DNA of 64,000 bases from JAVZLQ01 sp049700035 (GTDB taxonomy: Archaea; Thermoproteota; Bathyarchaeia; Bathyarchaeales; Bathycorpusculaceae): positions 1-64,000 of the forward strand of contig JBNAWC010000001.1 of assembly GCA_049700035.1 (NCBI GenBank). Reading direction: 5' to 3'. The notes below the pieces were generated by a model. The model was not told the DNA's origin, made no database searches, and saw nothing but the letters and a program-made list of their open reading frames with translations. The translations under genes were made by a program, and so were the position numbers. This document shows positions 42,810-51,597 of the stretch, piece after piece (positions within the stretch are counted from its first letter, which is position 1; each line of letters opens with the position of its first letter).

Positions 42810-43625
42810 TCAAAGGAAAAGTTTTAGGGCTAGGTAACCGCTGAGCATCATTACCAGGCTATGTTTTAAGCCAGCGCTCACCGCGCCTTCACCCATCTTT
42901 CCAGCGATGAGTCCCCCAAAAAGCGCTTGGACTACTGTCATGTGGAAGAATAGGCGCTTCATCTCTTCTGGAGCCATTACGGCTGTTCCCAGTGTTGGCA
43001 GTCCCTCTATGCTTGCGAAGAACGACTTGAAAAGCAGTATCACCGTAAAGAGGAAAACGAAGTAGGCTACATAAATTATGGCAATGTACGGTCTCGTCTG
43101 GTTTCTTCTCTCCTTATCCAATAGAAGCGTTGTCTGTATGAATTTGCCAGTTGGTTCAAAAACCTTTTCCACATGCCCGCCAGAGCGACTCGCCTCAATT
43201 ATTAGCGGCACGGTTCTCTGCACAAGCACAGTGTTAACGCGTTTTCCCAACGCCAAAAGAGCCTCCTCAAAGGTCATGCCCCAAGAAATCTGCGCTGTCA
43301 TCTTCTTCAATTCGCCAGTTAATGGTCCATAGTTTCTTTTAGATGCTTCTTCTAATGCTTGTGGAAGCGTCATTCCAGTTTCTTGGGCTTGAACTATGCT
43401 TCTGAAAAGGTCTGGGAGATGTTCGTCTATGGCTTTTCTCCATTTGAATTCTATATAATTCAAGATTGCTGGCGGAAAAATGCCAATTATTAAAGCGAAG
43501 AAAACGAACTCATCAAACGTTCTTGTTCCCCAAAAATTGAAAAAGGCGAAAATGACCATGGCGACGGCTATTAAAATCGAGGCGCTCCACGCCAACTTTT
43601 TATCTTGTGCACTTATTTTTGGCAT
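42810..43625 (-). CDS. type II secretion F (TadC-like) membrane platform protein
   Basis: 271 residues with a cytosolic T2SSF domain (LFRSIVQAQETGMTLPQALEEAS, LKKMTAQISWGMTFEEALLALG, PLIIEASRSGGHVEKVF) framed by membrane helices at the N-terminus (SILIAVAMVIFAFF) and C-terminus. ATG 43625 is chosen over 43655 because the latter starts inside the previous gene. It pairs with the next upstream T2SSF protein as the inner-membrane platform of the pilus. Confidence 0.88.
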   Translation of the reverse strand: MPKISAQDKKLAWSASILIAVAMVIFAFFNFWGTRTFDEFVFFALIIGIFPPAILNYIEFKWRKAIDEHLPDLFRSIVQAQETGMTLPQALEEASKRNYGPLTGELKKMTAQISWGMTFEEALLALGKRVNTVLVQRTVPLIIEASRSGGHVEKVFEPTGKFIQTTLLLDKERRNQTRPYIAIIYVAYFVFLFTVILLFKSFFASIEGLPTLGTAVMAPEEMKRLFFHMTVVQALFGGLIAGKMGEGAVSAGLKHSLVMMLSGYLALKLFL

Positions 43626-43632
43626 TTTCTTC

Positions 43633-44619
43633 CTACCATTTAGGTGATGCGGCATCCAAAATTATCAGAAACATTATGGAACCCAATGGTATTCCAATGT
43701 AGGTTAAGATGTTGAGCAGAATGTCTGGACCTAAGGCGCCTAAGCCTCCGCCAAGCATGCTCATAACTGCAAGCATAATAACCAAAAGCAGTGGTCCAGT
43801 CACTAATAAAGCCACGTAAAACTCCGATAGAATTGATAGTGTGTCTGCGAATTTGCGTAGGCTAATCCTCTTTAACTTCATGTATTGCATTGACTTTTCG
43901 CGTAGGTAATGTGCCAAGTTGCCGCCAGAATGTATCGTTGAAATGAAGCCTTCAAGCATTTCGCGGAACCTTTCAGACGGTGTCAGCCTAGAAGTTTCTT
44001 CAAGTGCGGAGATAACGTCTAAACCGAAGAGGTTTATGTTCCTAACAATGTTTTTCACTTCGTTTGTTATTGCCAGCGGCGGGTTCAAGTTTGAAAGTGA
44101 ATAGAAAATTTTTTCCGGAGAAACGCCCGCGCTTGAGAGAATCGCCATATACCCAGTTGTGAACGGCAATTCGTCCTCCAAGTCTCTCTTAACCTTGTCT
44201 GCACGGTAAACTGGATAAATGTAAAACCCGATTATTGAAAAGGCACAAGCAAATAGCCCTCCACCAATGCCAAACATGAAAGAGGGTATTAGCGGGACTC
44301 CAAATCCTAAGAAAAGCGTTAAAGGAATTATTGCTAACGCAGTTACTAGCAGCAGAATCGCCGTAAAAACCGTTAGGCTAACATAAGCCTTAAAGCTGAT
44401 TCTAATTCCAGATTTCTGCAAATTCGCATCTAAATCCTTAAAAAGCGGCAAAAAACGCTCTGTTCTCTCTCCAATAAACTTGTATGCCAATGAATAGAAA
44501 TCCACTTTTTGCGTTTTTCCATATCCAACAGCTGCTTTTACGCCCACTGAACTTTTGATAGGTACCTTAAAACGCGTAGAAAGTTGTCTGATTTTCTCTA
44601 GAACCTTGCTTGCTTTCAT
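43633..44619 (-). CDS. type II secretion F (TadB-like) membrane platform protein
   Basis: 328 residues. N-terminal cytosolic region, two membrane helices (VFTAILLLVTALAIIPLTLFLGFGV and a following one), the T2SSF domain (ELPFTTGYMAILSSAGVSPEKIFYSL, SRLTPSERFREMLEGFISTIHSGGNL) and C-terminal helices. Overlaps the ATPase gene by 4 nt (ATGA). Together with the TadC-like gene it matches a Tad/Epd-type pilus with two F-domain proteins. Confidence 0.88.
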   Translation of the reverse strand: MKASKVLEKIRQLSTRFKVPIKSSVGVKAAVGYGKTQKVDFYSLAYKFIGERTERFLPLFKDLDANLQKSGIRISFKAYVSLTVFTAILLLVTALAIIPLTLFLGFGVPLIPSFMFGIGGGLFACAFSIIGFYIYPVYRADKVKRDLEDELPFTTGYMAILSSAGVSPEKIFYSLSNLNPPLAITNEVKNIVRNINLFGLDVISALEETSRLTPSERFREMLEGFISTIHSGGNLAHYLREKSMQYMKLKRISLRKFADTLSILSEFYVALLVTGPLLLVIMLAVMSMLGGGLGALGPDILLNILTYIGIPLGSIMFLIILDAASPKW

Positions 44620-46178
44620 TTGAGTCCAACCCTTGCCTTTTGAAATACACGGTTCGGGTTTGCATAGTACTCGCGAATCACGTTTGCAACGTCTGTGTGG
44701 CGCCTTATTCCCTCACGAACCATCCACTCTAAAACAGTCTTTCTCTTATGCAGTTCACGTCTAACCTCATCCTCGCTTAAACCCATCTTACTCATATGTT
44801 CCTCTAAAAGTACGCTGTGACCAGAAAAGACGAATTTGTCTTCACGCGGATTCCAGCGGAAAACATCCTCTGTTACGATGTTCTTTTTCTTGCGGTCAAA
44901 CTCGACAACTTCGGCTGTTGTGCTTGCCCTTCTGGCTGGTCTTCCTTCAATTTCTGTTCTGGTCATAACCATTATGACGTCTGTCATGGCTATAAGCGAC
45001 TTCGGAATGTTCATAGGCTCTGATTCCAGCCTATTTATTACGGCTTCTACAGACTCTGCGTGTATTGTGCTCATTCCTAAATGTCCAGTTGCCATAGCCT
45101 GAAAAAGTGTGTAGGCTTCTTCTCCACGGACCTCGCCAACTATTATGTAGTCGGGTCTTTGTCTGACAGCCGCTTTCAGCAAGTCAAAAATCGTTATTGT
45201 GCCGCTTTTTTTGTCTTCGTGCCCAAAACCTAATCTTGCAACTGAGGGTATCCAATTTTCATGTGGTAGGTTCAGCTCTTGCGTGTCTTCTACGCTTACA
45301 ATTTTCATTTCGGGTTTTATGAACATTGAGAGGCAGTTCAGCATCGTTGTTTTTCCAGCTGCAACGCCTCCAGCCACGATTATTGAGGCTCTGTTTTCTA
45401 TTATGTACCAGAGGTATGCAGCCATTTCCGAGGATATGGTGTTTAATGCTATCAAGTCTGAGATTGTTAGTGGGTCAACTCTGAAACGTCTAATTGTGAA
45501 TGTTGAGCCTCTTCGTGTAACCTCATTCCCATAAGTTAGTTGTATTCTGCTGCCGTCTGGAAGCGAGGCGTCGAGAATCGGCGATGCTATTGATATGTTT
45601 TTTCCAGATAGGTATGCGAGGCGTACTATGAAGGAGTTTAGTTCTGCCTCGTCCTTGAATATTATGTTTGTTGGTAATGATTCGTAGATTCTGTGCCAAA
45701 CGTATATTGGTATGTTTACGCCGTCTGCTGAAATATCCTCTATAAGGTGGTCTTTCATTAGCGGGTCTATTTTTCCATAGCCTATGAAGTCTCTTACAAT
45801 GTAGTATGTTAGTTTATCTACTGCTTCTTGTGGTATTTTTAGGCGGTATTTTTTGATTATCTCCCTTGTTTTTTCTATGAGGTATTTTTCTGCTTTCTCT
45901 CTGGTTTCTATTTCCTTTAGGTTTATGTCAACTTCTTCCATCAAAAACCGTCGTATTTCTTGCAGTTTTTGTTCTTCTTCCTTTTGCAGTGTTGGTTCTA
46001 TAACTTCATACATCGTTTTTTGGGTTTCTGGGTTTTTGACGATTGCCGCGTACACATAGGGTTCTTTTATTGGATAGACTTCTCTGAACACTGTTGGCTT
46101 TTTTGTTTTTTCCTCTTTTACTATTATGCCTATTTCTGCTTGTTCAGTCTGCTCTGTGGTTTTTGGTTTTCTCGGCAT
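44616..46178 (-). CDS. pilus assembly ATPase (GspE/TadA family)
   Basis: 520 residues, powers pilus assembly. Walker A GGVAAGKTT (270-278), Asp box EDTQELNLPHENW (297-309), Walker B DYIIVGEVRGEE (343-354) and His box TGHLGMSTIHA (364-374). The acidic-basic N-terminal 90 residues vary in the family. First gene of the pilus operon with SD AAAGGGAAAA. Downstream genes run platform TadB-like, TadC-like, pilin, giant pilin. Confidence 0.93.
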   Translation of the reverse strand: MPRKPKTTEQTEQAEIGIIVKEEKTKKPTVFREVYPIKEPYVYAAIVKNPETQKTMYEVIEPTLQKEEEQKLQEIRRFLMEEVDINLKEIETREKAEKYLIEKTREIIKKYRLKIPQEAVDKLTYYIVRDFIGYGKIDPLMKDHLIEDISADGVNIPIYVWHRIYESLPTNIIFKDEAELNSFIVRLAYLSGKNISIASPILDASLPDGSRIQLTYGNEVTRRGSTFTIRRFRVDPLTISDLIALNTISSEMAAYLWYIIENRASIIVAGGVAAGKTTMLNCLSMFIKPEMKIVSVEDTQELNLPHENWIPSVARLGFGHEDKKSGTITIFDLLKAAVRQRPDYIIVGEVRGEEAYTLFQAMATGHLGMSTIHAESVEAVINRLESEPMNIPKSLIAMTDVIMVMTRTEIEGRPARRASTTAEVVEFDRKKKNIVTEDVFRWNPREDKFVFSGHSVLLEEHMSKMGLSEDEVRRELHKRKTVLEWMVREGIRRHTDVANVIREYYANPNRVFQKARVGLK

Positions 46179-46280
46179 TGCGTTTTCCCTTTTAGCGTGT
46201 GGAGTTTTTTTCCTAAATATAGTATGTATAAAGTCTTAATAAGCTATATGCACGCCTAATCTTTACCACGCTTAACACTA

Positions 46281-46300
46281 ACACAAACAAAAAATCAGCC
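46281..46300 (-). terminator. U-rich terminator after eL41
   Basis: GGCTGATTTTTTGTTTGTGT on the minus strand, 31 nt after the eL41 stop. Confidence 0.45.
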
Positions 46301-46330
46301 TAAAATCAAACTAACGCCTAAGAACAAGCC

Positions 46331-46408
46331 CTACTTGTACCGTGCTCTTCTCTTCTGTCGCCTTTTTTTCTGTCTCTTCATCCGCTTCTTTTTCCATTTA
46401 GCCCGTAT
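46331..46408 (-). CDS. rpl41e: ribosomal protein eL41 with apparent AUA start
   Basis: A 25-residue, almost wholly basic frame: after the first codon it reads RAKWKKKRMKRQKKRRQ and ends RARYK. Human RPL41 begins RAKWRKKRMRRLKRKRR and is also 25 long, so the match is very strong. The first codon is ATA, not ATG; the in-frame TAG two codons upstream excludes an earlier start, and the next ATG (codon 10) would remove the conserved half. A GGAG (46419-46422) lies 10 nt before the ATA. It follows hxlB by 22 nt and has a U-rich terminator. A single-base error (ATG read as ATA) is possible. Confidence 0.75.
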   Translation of the reverse strand: MRAKWKKKRMKRQKKRRQKRRARYK

Positions 46409-46430
46409 CTTCTACACGCTCCATAAGCGT

Positions 46431-47054
46431 TTACTCTATTGTTGCGTGCCTACGCTTTAAATCCTCTTCCGTTCGCCCCATCTTGTGCATCAATTCTACG
46501 ACAAGACTGTCCAAAAAAACCATGCAGTTGTTCTCAAAGACGCTTCCAAGAGGAGTCAGCGGCTCCCTTTCGCCCATGATTTGCCTAGCCAAATAATCCT
46601 CTTCTTTAGGCCATCCAGTTTTTGTTCTTCCCTTCACAGTTACAATATGGTCTGCCATTCTTCCAAGTTGGGATTCAGGGAATGATGTTATGGCTATTAC
46701 TTTGGCGCCTATTTCCTTTGCCGCTGCGCTAGCGGTTAAAACCATTTTTGTTGAGCCTGTTCCTGAAATGGCTATTAGCAAATCGCCTTTCTCAGCTGCT
46801 GGGGTTATGGTTTCGCCTAGAAAGTAAACGTTGAATCCTAGGTTCATAAGGCGAAGGGCAAAAGCTCTAGCAACGAAACCGCTTCTCCCCATTCCGACAA
46901 TGAAGATTTTCTTGTCCTTCGCTTCAAGAAGCAGCTCAATCAGCCTTTCAACTTCCTTCGTGTTCAGCTCTTCAATCGAGCTTTTTATTCCAGCAATTAT
47001 TTCGTTTGCCGCTGCCTTTAACCACTTCAAATTTTCAAGCTCCGCGAAAACCAT
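46431..47054 (-). CDS. hxlB: 6-phospho-3-hexuloisomerase (SIS domain)
   Basis: Isomerises hexulose-6-phosphate and fructose-6-phosphate; in archaea the ribulose monophosphate route run in reverse supplies pentoses. SIS motifs: KIFIVGMGRSGFVARAFALRLMNLGFNVYFLGE and LLIAISGTGSTKMV, AITSFPESQLG, and the C-terminal ENNCMVFLDSLVVELM with RHATIE end. 207 residues. The partner hexulose-phosphate synthase is not in the window. A TTTTAATA element precedes the ATG. Confidence 0.9.
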   Translation of the reverse strand: MVFAELENLKWLKAAANEIIAGIKSSIEELNTKEVERLIELLLEAKDKKIFIVGMGRSGFVARAFALRLMNLGFNVYFLGETITPAAEKGDLLIAISGTGSTKMVLTASAAAKEIGAKVIAITSFPESQLGRMADHIVTVKGRTKTGWPKEEDYLARQIMGEREPLTPLGSVFENNCMVFLDSLVVELMHKMGRTEEDLKRRHATIE

Positions 47055-47085
47055 TACAAAAGCGTCTCTATTAAAAGTCTTGCGG

Positions 47086-47874
47086 TTAGACCAATCCTAA
47101 AAGTTCACTCAACGAAGGAATTGCAAAGTTTAAGCGAATGTAGATGGCTACTGCTAGGATTCCGATAGTTAATGCTAAAAGAACAAAATCGTCGCTGCGC
47201 ATTTTCAAGACGTAAAGGTTTGTGCGTTTTTTTGTTGCTCCCCATGCTCGGGATTCCATGGCTTCCGCAAGTTCAAGGCTTCTCCTTATTGCACTTATTA
47301 TGAGCGGTATCAAAATTGGAATATAATTCCTAATCCTTTTTAAGAAGTTTCCGCGTTCAAGCTCCAGTCCTCTAGCTTTCTGAGCGTCCATTATTGTTTG
47401 GGCTTCTTCCGCAAGCACTGGAACAAAACGCACTGCTGTTGTGAAGGCAAACGTGAACTCGTATGGCACATGCGTCTGTTCTAGGGCGAGGCTTAAAGTG
47501 TCTGGCGAAGTTGTTAGGAAGAATATTGAGAAGGATTCGACAAGCACTATGAAGCGTAATGTTAGCGCCGAGGCGTTTTCCAGGCTTACCGCGAGTGGGT
47601 AATGCGTAAAGAAGTACGTTACGACAAAGTTTGTTAAGAATATTATCGTTGCTAGGAATGCTGCGCCTCGCATTGAGCGCATCCATTCACGTTTAACTCT
47701 GGCTAATAAGACGAAGGGAATCTGCATAACAAATAGCACTATAAGCGGGATAATTTCCCAGAAAATTATTGCTATCACAAATATTGCGCATACGTAGATG
47801 AACTTTATTCTAGGGTCTAAATCATGGATTGGCGAATGAACTTTCCTAAACTTTAAACCATCAAAAACGCTCAT
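47086..47874 (-). CDS. ecfT: ECF transporter T component
   Basis: Membrane scaffold coupling EcfA ATPases to S components. About five helices in 262 residues; the cytosolic coupling motifs MDAQKARGLELE and AMESRAWG (two A-R-x-G type motifs) are present. The N-terminus SPIHDLDPRIKFIY is typical. Overlaps the upstream ecfA by 4 nt. No S component adjoins, so this is a shared (group II) module; QueT-type S at 28880 is a candidate partner. Confidence 0.92.
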   Translation of the reverse strand: MSVFDGLKFRKVHSPIHDLDPRIKFIYVCAIFVIAIIFWEIIPLIVLFVMQIPFVLLARVKREWMRSMRGAAFLATIIFLTNFVVTYFFTHYPLAVSLENASALTLRFIVLVESFSIFFLTTSPDTLSLALEQTHVPYEFTFAFTTAVRFVPVLAEEAQTIMDAQKARGLELERGNFLKRIRNYIPILIPLIISAIRRSLELAEAMESRAWGATKKRTNLYVLKMRSDDFVLLALTIGILAVAIYIRLNFAIPSLSELLGLV

Positions 47875-48695
47875 TGCTTCTTTCCCTCTAAAATGTTGAG
47901 CAGGATTTCGCGTGCCTCGTAAATGTCAATTACATCCTTCTTTAATCCCAAATCTGACAACTGCAGAAAGATTTGTGTTACCTGTGGCGGGACAATTGAC
48001 GCTTGAGTTAGCAGTTTCTCATTTGTTAAAACTTCTTTTGCTTGTCCGTCTGCAACGATTTTTCCTTCGCGCATTAACACAACTCTTGGGTTGCATTCTG
48101 CCACAAACTCGACATCATGCGTTACTATCACAACTGTTTTTCGCTGAGTTTTCATCTGCATTATAAATTGTCGAAGTTTCTCCTTTTGCTGATAATCTTG
48201 CCCTATTGTTGGCTCGTCTAAAATGAGTATTTTTGGGTTCCAAGCCAAAACTGAGGCTAACGCCACACGTTTCCTTTCTCCCCCACTCAGCATGAAAGGC
48301 GATGTTTTTCTGTATTGCGCCAAGCCCAGAAGGTTTAGCGCCCATGTCACACGTCTCTTTATTATGTTCTCTTTAAACCCGAAGTTTCGCAGTGCGAAGG
48401 CTATTTCCTCCTCAACTGTTTCGCTGAAAAGCTGATGGTCTGGATTTTGGAACACGAATCCAACGTTTCTGGCTAAGGTTGCAACGCTTACCTTTGTTGT
48501 GTCAACGCCGTCAACGAGTACTCTGCCTTTTGTCGGTTTGAGGAGTCCGTTAAAGTGTTTGACGAGGGTTGTTTTTCCAGCTCCGTTTTGTCCCATTATT
48601 GCCACGAATTCGCCGTTCTCTATTTTAAGTGATATCCCCTTTAGGGCTTCAAAGCCGTTTGGATAAGTGAAATAGACATCCTCAACCTCAATCAT
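47871..48695 (-). CDS. ecfA: ECF transporter ATPase (second)
   Basis: 274-residue ABC ATPase: Walker A MGQNGAGKTTLVKHFN, Q-loop FVFQNPDHQLF, signature MLSGGERKRVALAS, Walker B ILILDEPTIGQDYQ and switch VTHDVEF. The FQNPDxQ motif is typical of ECF ATPases. ATG 48695 overlaps the upstream ATPase by 4 nt and has GGGAGG 13 nt upstream; the longer reading from 48737 is unlikely. Confidence 0.92.
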   Translation of the reverse strand: MIEVEDVYFTYPNGFEALKGISLKIENGEFVAIMGQNGAGKTTLVKHFNGLLKPTKGRVLVDGVDTTKVSVATLARNVGFVFQNPDHQLFSETVEEEIAFALRNFGFKENIIKRRVTWALNLLGLAQYRKTSPFMLSGGERKRVALASVLAWNPKILILDEPTIGQDYQQKEKLRQFIMQMKTQRKTVVIVTHDVEFVAECNPRVVLMREGKIVADGQAKEVLTNEKLLTQASIVPPQVTQIFLQLSDLGLKKDVIDIYEAREILLNILEGKKQ

Positions 48696-49543
48696 TTTTG
48701 CTTCAAAGCCTCCCTTAGCATGTTTACCATTTCCCAAGACGATAATGGAACAGCGTTGCCAAGCTTTACGCCGTCGTTTCTAAGCATGTGGTAAAGTCTC
48801 GTCGCCTTCGGAATTCCTATGCCAATCAAACGTGTTTCTTGCATGCTTAAAATTTCTCGTGGATCACCATCAAAAACCACTTTTCCTTCGTCCATTATTA
48901 TTATGTGGTCGGCGTAAACCGCTGTCAAATCAAGCCTATGCTCAACGAGAATCACCGTTATCCCCAATTTTCTGTTCAAATCGTAAATGACTTCAAATAT
49001 TTTCTTTGCGCTCAAGGGGTCGAGGAATGATGTAGGTTCATCCAAAACCATGACCTCTGGCTGCATGGCTAAGACTGACGCTATGGCAACGCGTTGTTGT
49101 TGCCCGCCAGACAGCTCATGTGGCGGTCTATCTTTCAAATCGTATACGCCAGTCAACTCTAAAGCCCAGTCAACTCTTTTTCGCATTTCTTCCCTCGGGA
49201 CTCCTAGGTTTTCAAGTCCAAATGCCACATCTTTCTCTACGGATAACGCGAAAAGCTGGTTTTCTGGATTTTGGAATACAAGTCCAACGTGTTTGGCTAG
49301 TTCGTATGTTGGGTGTTCTGAAACCTTAAGTCCTGCTACCATGATTTCGCCTTCAAGTGTTCCTTGATAAAAATGGGGGATTAATCCGTTGAAGCATCTG
49401 CACAGTGTTGTTTTTCCGCAACCGCTCGGACCAGTAATGAGCACGAATTCGCCTTTTTCTATTTTGATGGAAACATCCCTAATCGAAGGCTTTGTTGCTC
49501 TTGGGTATGAATAGATCAACGCTTTTGTTTCAATTATTGGCAT
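48692..49543 (-). CDS. ecfA: ECF transporter ATPase (first)
   Basis: 283-residue ABC ATPase: Walker A ITGPSGCGKTTLCRCFN, Q-loop FQNPENQLFALSVEKDV, signature ELSGGQQQRVAIASVL, Walker B MVLDEPTSFLDP and switch VEHRLDL. Starts the ecfA-ecfA-ecfT operon. The C-terminal region after the ATPase core (PKATRLYHMLRNDGVKLG) is the EcfA-specific domain. Confidence 0.92.
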   Translation of the reverse strand: MPIIETKALIYSYPRATKPSIRDVSIKIEKGEFVLITGPSGCGKTTLCRCFNGLIPHFYQGTLEGEIMVAGLKVSEHPTYELAKHVGLVFQNPENQLFALSVEKDVAFGLENLGVPREEMRKRVDWALELTGVYDLKDRPPHELSGGQQQRVAIASVLAMQPEVMVLDEPTSFLDPLSAKKIFEVIYDLNRKLGITVILVEHRLDLTAVYADHIIIMDEGKVVFDGDPREILSMQETRLIGIGIPKATRLYHMLRNDGVKLGNAVPLSSWEMVNMLREALKQK

Positions 49544-49596
49544 GCTCTTTTCCTATTCCTATCTAGCAAAATTTTGTCTCATTTAAGAGTAGCTAC

Positions 49597-50592
49597 TTAA
49601 TTTTGCTTTGCCAAACGTTCTTTTAAAAGGCGCAAACACTTCTTAAGTCCAGTTTCAACGTCGCCAACACCGTTCACTCCCGCGGCTGTAGCGTGCCCCC
49701 CACCCATCCCGTTTAGTTGTTCTCCAAGAGGCTTGGCTATGTCTCTTCCCAAGTGTATATGCGTTTTTTCCACAAACTCATTAGTGCACCTTAAACTGAT
49801 TTCTATGTTTTCATTTTTCTGTCCAGCAACAACCGCAACATGCGCTCCCAAATCTATTATGGCTCTCGCCGCAGAAGCTTGATAGGCGCTGACATGCGAA
49901 AACGCGATAATCCACTCCCCAATTTTAAAGAGTTTCGCCCTCCTACAAGCCTTAAGCCTTGCCACGCGCTCCGAAAAGTCCATTGGAAGGGCCAACATCG
50001 AAAGCGCTTCTCGCGCGTTTACTCCAGCGTCAACTAGTTCCGCTATGCTTTTTAATGTTGAAGAGTTTGCCAACACGAAGTGGCGTGTATCAAAGGCTAT
50101 TCCAAGGAAAAGTGCTTTAGCCTCATTCGCATTTACCTTTACGCCAATTTCTTTAAAAAAGCCGTAAATTATCTCGCATGTCGATGATGCCTCCTCGCTT
50201 GTTATGCATGCTTTCGCTATTTTCTGTGTTTCTGGATGGGTTGCGTGGTGATCTATAACTATTATTGGCGCCTTAGAGTTTTTCACTTTTTCAGCCAAAT
50301 TGTTTAGCTGTTGAATCGTGTTAGTGTCTAGAAGTATGATTACTTCCGCTTTTTCAACACTTGGTTGCATGCTTATCTCTATCGGCAAACTTTTCAGAAG
50401 GTGTTTCGAAAGTCTGCTTATTCCATGAGCTGCGCCTATTTCTACTTCCAAGTTTGGCTTTAGACGCTTTAATAGGCTTGAAAATGCGTAAGCTGAGCAT
50501 ATTGCGTCTGGGTCCGCGTTATGGTGGCATAGTAATAGCACAAACTTCGCGTTTGCCTCTTCTAATATTCTTGTTATTTCTGTGAACGGCAT
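49597..50592 (-). CDS. DHH-family phosphoesterase
   Basis: 331 residues. DHH domain with CHHNADPDAICSAYAF, LLDTNT and IVIDHHATHP (metal ligands), and the C-terminal DHHA1 substrate motif GMGGGHATAAG. The set resembles NrnA-type nanoRNases, pAp phosphatases and archaeal RecJ-like enzymes. Its place at the end of the exosome-prefoldin operon makes RNA turnover likely, but substrate is not known. Overlaps the DUF3194 gene by 19 nt. Confidence 0.85.
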   Translation of the reverse strand: MPFTEITRILEEANAKFVLLLCHHNADPDAICSAYAFSSLLKRLKPNLEVEIGAAHGISRLSKHLLKSLPIEISMQPSVEKAEVIILLDTNTIQQLNNLAEKVKNSKAPIIVIDHHATHPETQKIAKACITSEEASSTCEIIYGFFKEIGVKVNANEAKALFLGIAFDTRHFVLANSSTLKSIAELVDAGVNAREALSMLALPMDFSERVARLKACRRAKLFKIGEWIIAFSHVSAYQASAARAIIDLGAHVAVVAGQKNENIEISLRCTNEFVEKTHIHLGRDIAKPLGEQLNGMGGGHATAAGVNGVGDVETGLKKCLRLLKERLAKQN

Positions 50593-50876
50593 TTGAGTTC
50601 CCTCAAATATTTCTCTGCAGCCTTGAATGCTTCTTTCACCGCTTCGTCTACAAGGCTTTGCGCGTTATAGTCCTTCATAGCCTTTGTCAGTGTGACGTCA
50701 ACGTCAACACTTAGCGTTAATGGTTTCGCTCCATCAGCTTCGGTGCTTACACTTAACATTTTTATCTCTTTTGAAGGAAGCTTTGAAAGTACATACTTTC
50801 TGGCAGCTTCCTCTGCAACAGAGCATAATTCTTCCATTTGTTCATCAGTCAACTCTGGAATGCCCAAGTCTTCCAC
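50574..50876 (-). CDS. DUF3194 family protein
   Basis: 100 residues, short alpha/beta protein starting with an acidic helix (LTDEQMEELCSVAEEAARKYVL) and a strand core (LSVSTEADGAKPLTLSVDVDVTLTK) followed by two helices. Placement between pfdB and the DHH gene is the usual one for DUF3194 in archaea. It superficially resembles Pcc1 in strand pattern but Pcc1 is the separate gene at 51312. Function unknown. Confidence 0.7.
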   Translation of the reverse strand: MEDLGIPELTDEQMEELCSVAEEAARKYVLSKLPSKEIKMLSVSTEADGAKPLTLSVDVDVTLTKAMKDYNAQSLVDEAVKEAFKAAEKYLRELKCRSQK

Positions 50877-50891
50877 ATTTTCACCCAGAGT

Positions 50892-51269
50892 TTAGGGTTG
50901 GGGTGATGACGGAGAAACTGGGCTTAGGTCTTGTTGAAGTTTGGCTTGTAAATCCTTTAGTTGAGTGCGTAAACGTTCTTCTTGTTTGCCTAAAACTGTG
51001 GCGCGTGTGTTGAGTAACTCTTTTCTTTCATTCAGGTCTGCTACAACCTTCGCCTTTTCAGCTTTCACCAGAAGCGTGCCGATAGCCCTATAAATCACGG
51101 CGTCTTCTGCCATTTTCTGCAGTTCGCTTAGTGCCTGTTCAATTTCTGTAAGTTCAAGTTCCACCTGCTGTTTTTGCGCCAGAACTGATTGGAGGGTCTG
51201 CTGTAGTTGTTGAAGTCTTAAGAGGCGTTCTTGAACGTGGGGCGGAAGCTTTGAAATTTCTTCACTCAC
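50892..51269 (-). CDS. pfdB: prefoldin beta subunit
   Basis: Holdase chaperone subunit that delivers nascent proteins to the thermosome. 125 residues: two long coiled-coil helices (VQERLLRLQQLQQTLQSVL and EERLRTQLKDLQAKL) around a beta hairpin (DAVIYRAIGTLLVKAEKAKV). Start GTG 51269 with GGGAG. The Ser-Pro rich tail is nonconserved. Confidence 0.92.
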   Translation of the reverse strand: MSEEISKLPPHVQERLLRLQQLQQTLQSVLAQKQQVELELTEIEQALSELQKMAEDAVIYRAIGTLLVKAEKAKVVADLNERKELLNTRATVLGKQEERLRTQLKDLQAKLQQDLSPVSPSSPQP

Positions 51270-51311
51270 TTTTTACACTCCCATCTGCACAGCAATAAAC
51301 CAAGCCCCTAA

Positions 51312-51575
51312 TTAACATTTTCTAAGCTTAAACCTCAAAAGTTCTAAAACGTTTAACAGCGAGTTTATCCATCTTAAATAAGCGTTTAGTGCCGCTCGCA
51401 GAGCCACGGTGTCCCTTGCCTCTACGTTCAAAATTAAATGGTTTCCTTCAACTTCTATGGTGGCTCTTGAACGGAATGTTGGTGGCTTTTGCATTTCTGG
51501 CTGTAAGGCTTTTAAAATTGTTTGCAGTGAATGTTTATCCTTAAATTCAATTTTGCATTTAGCGCGTGTGTCCAT
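51312..51575 (-). CDS. pcc1: KEOPS complex subunit Pcc1
   Basis: 87-residue dimerisation subunit of KEOPS that binds Kae1. Family pattern: KIEFKDKHSLQTILKALQPEMQ, then FRSRATIEVEGNHLILNVEARDTVALRAALNAYLRWIN. Lies in the exosome superoperon after the eL43 gene, the usual place. Complements cgi121 and sua5 elsewhere in the window. Confidence 0.9.
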   Translation of the reverse strand: MDTRAKCKIEFKDKHSLQTILKALQPEMQKPPTFRSRATIEVEGNHLILNVEARDTVALRAALNAYLRWINSLLNVLELLRFKLRKC

Positions 51576-51597
51576 AATGTAACCATTAAGCGGTGGC

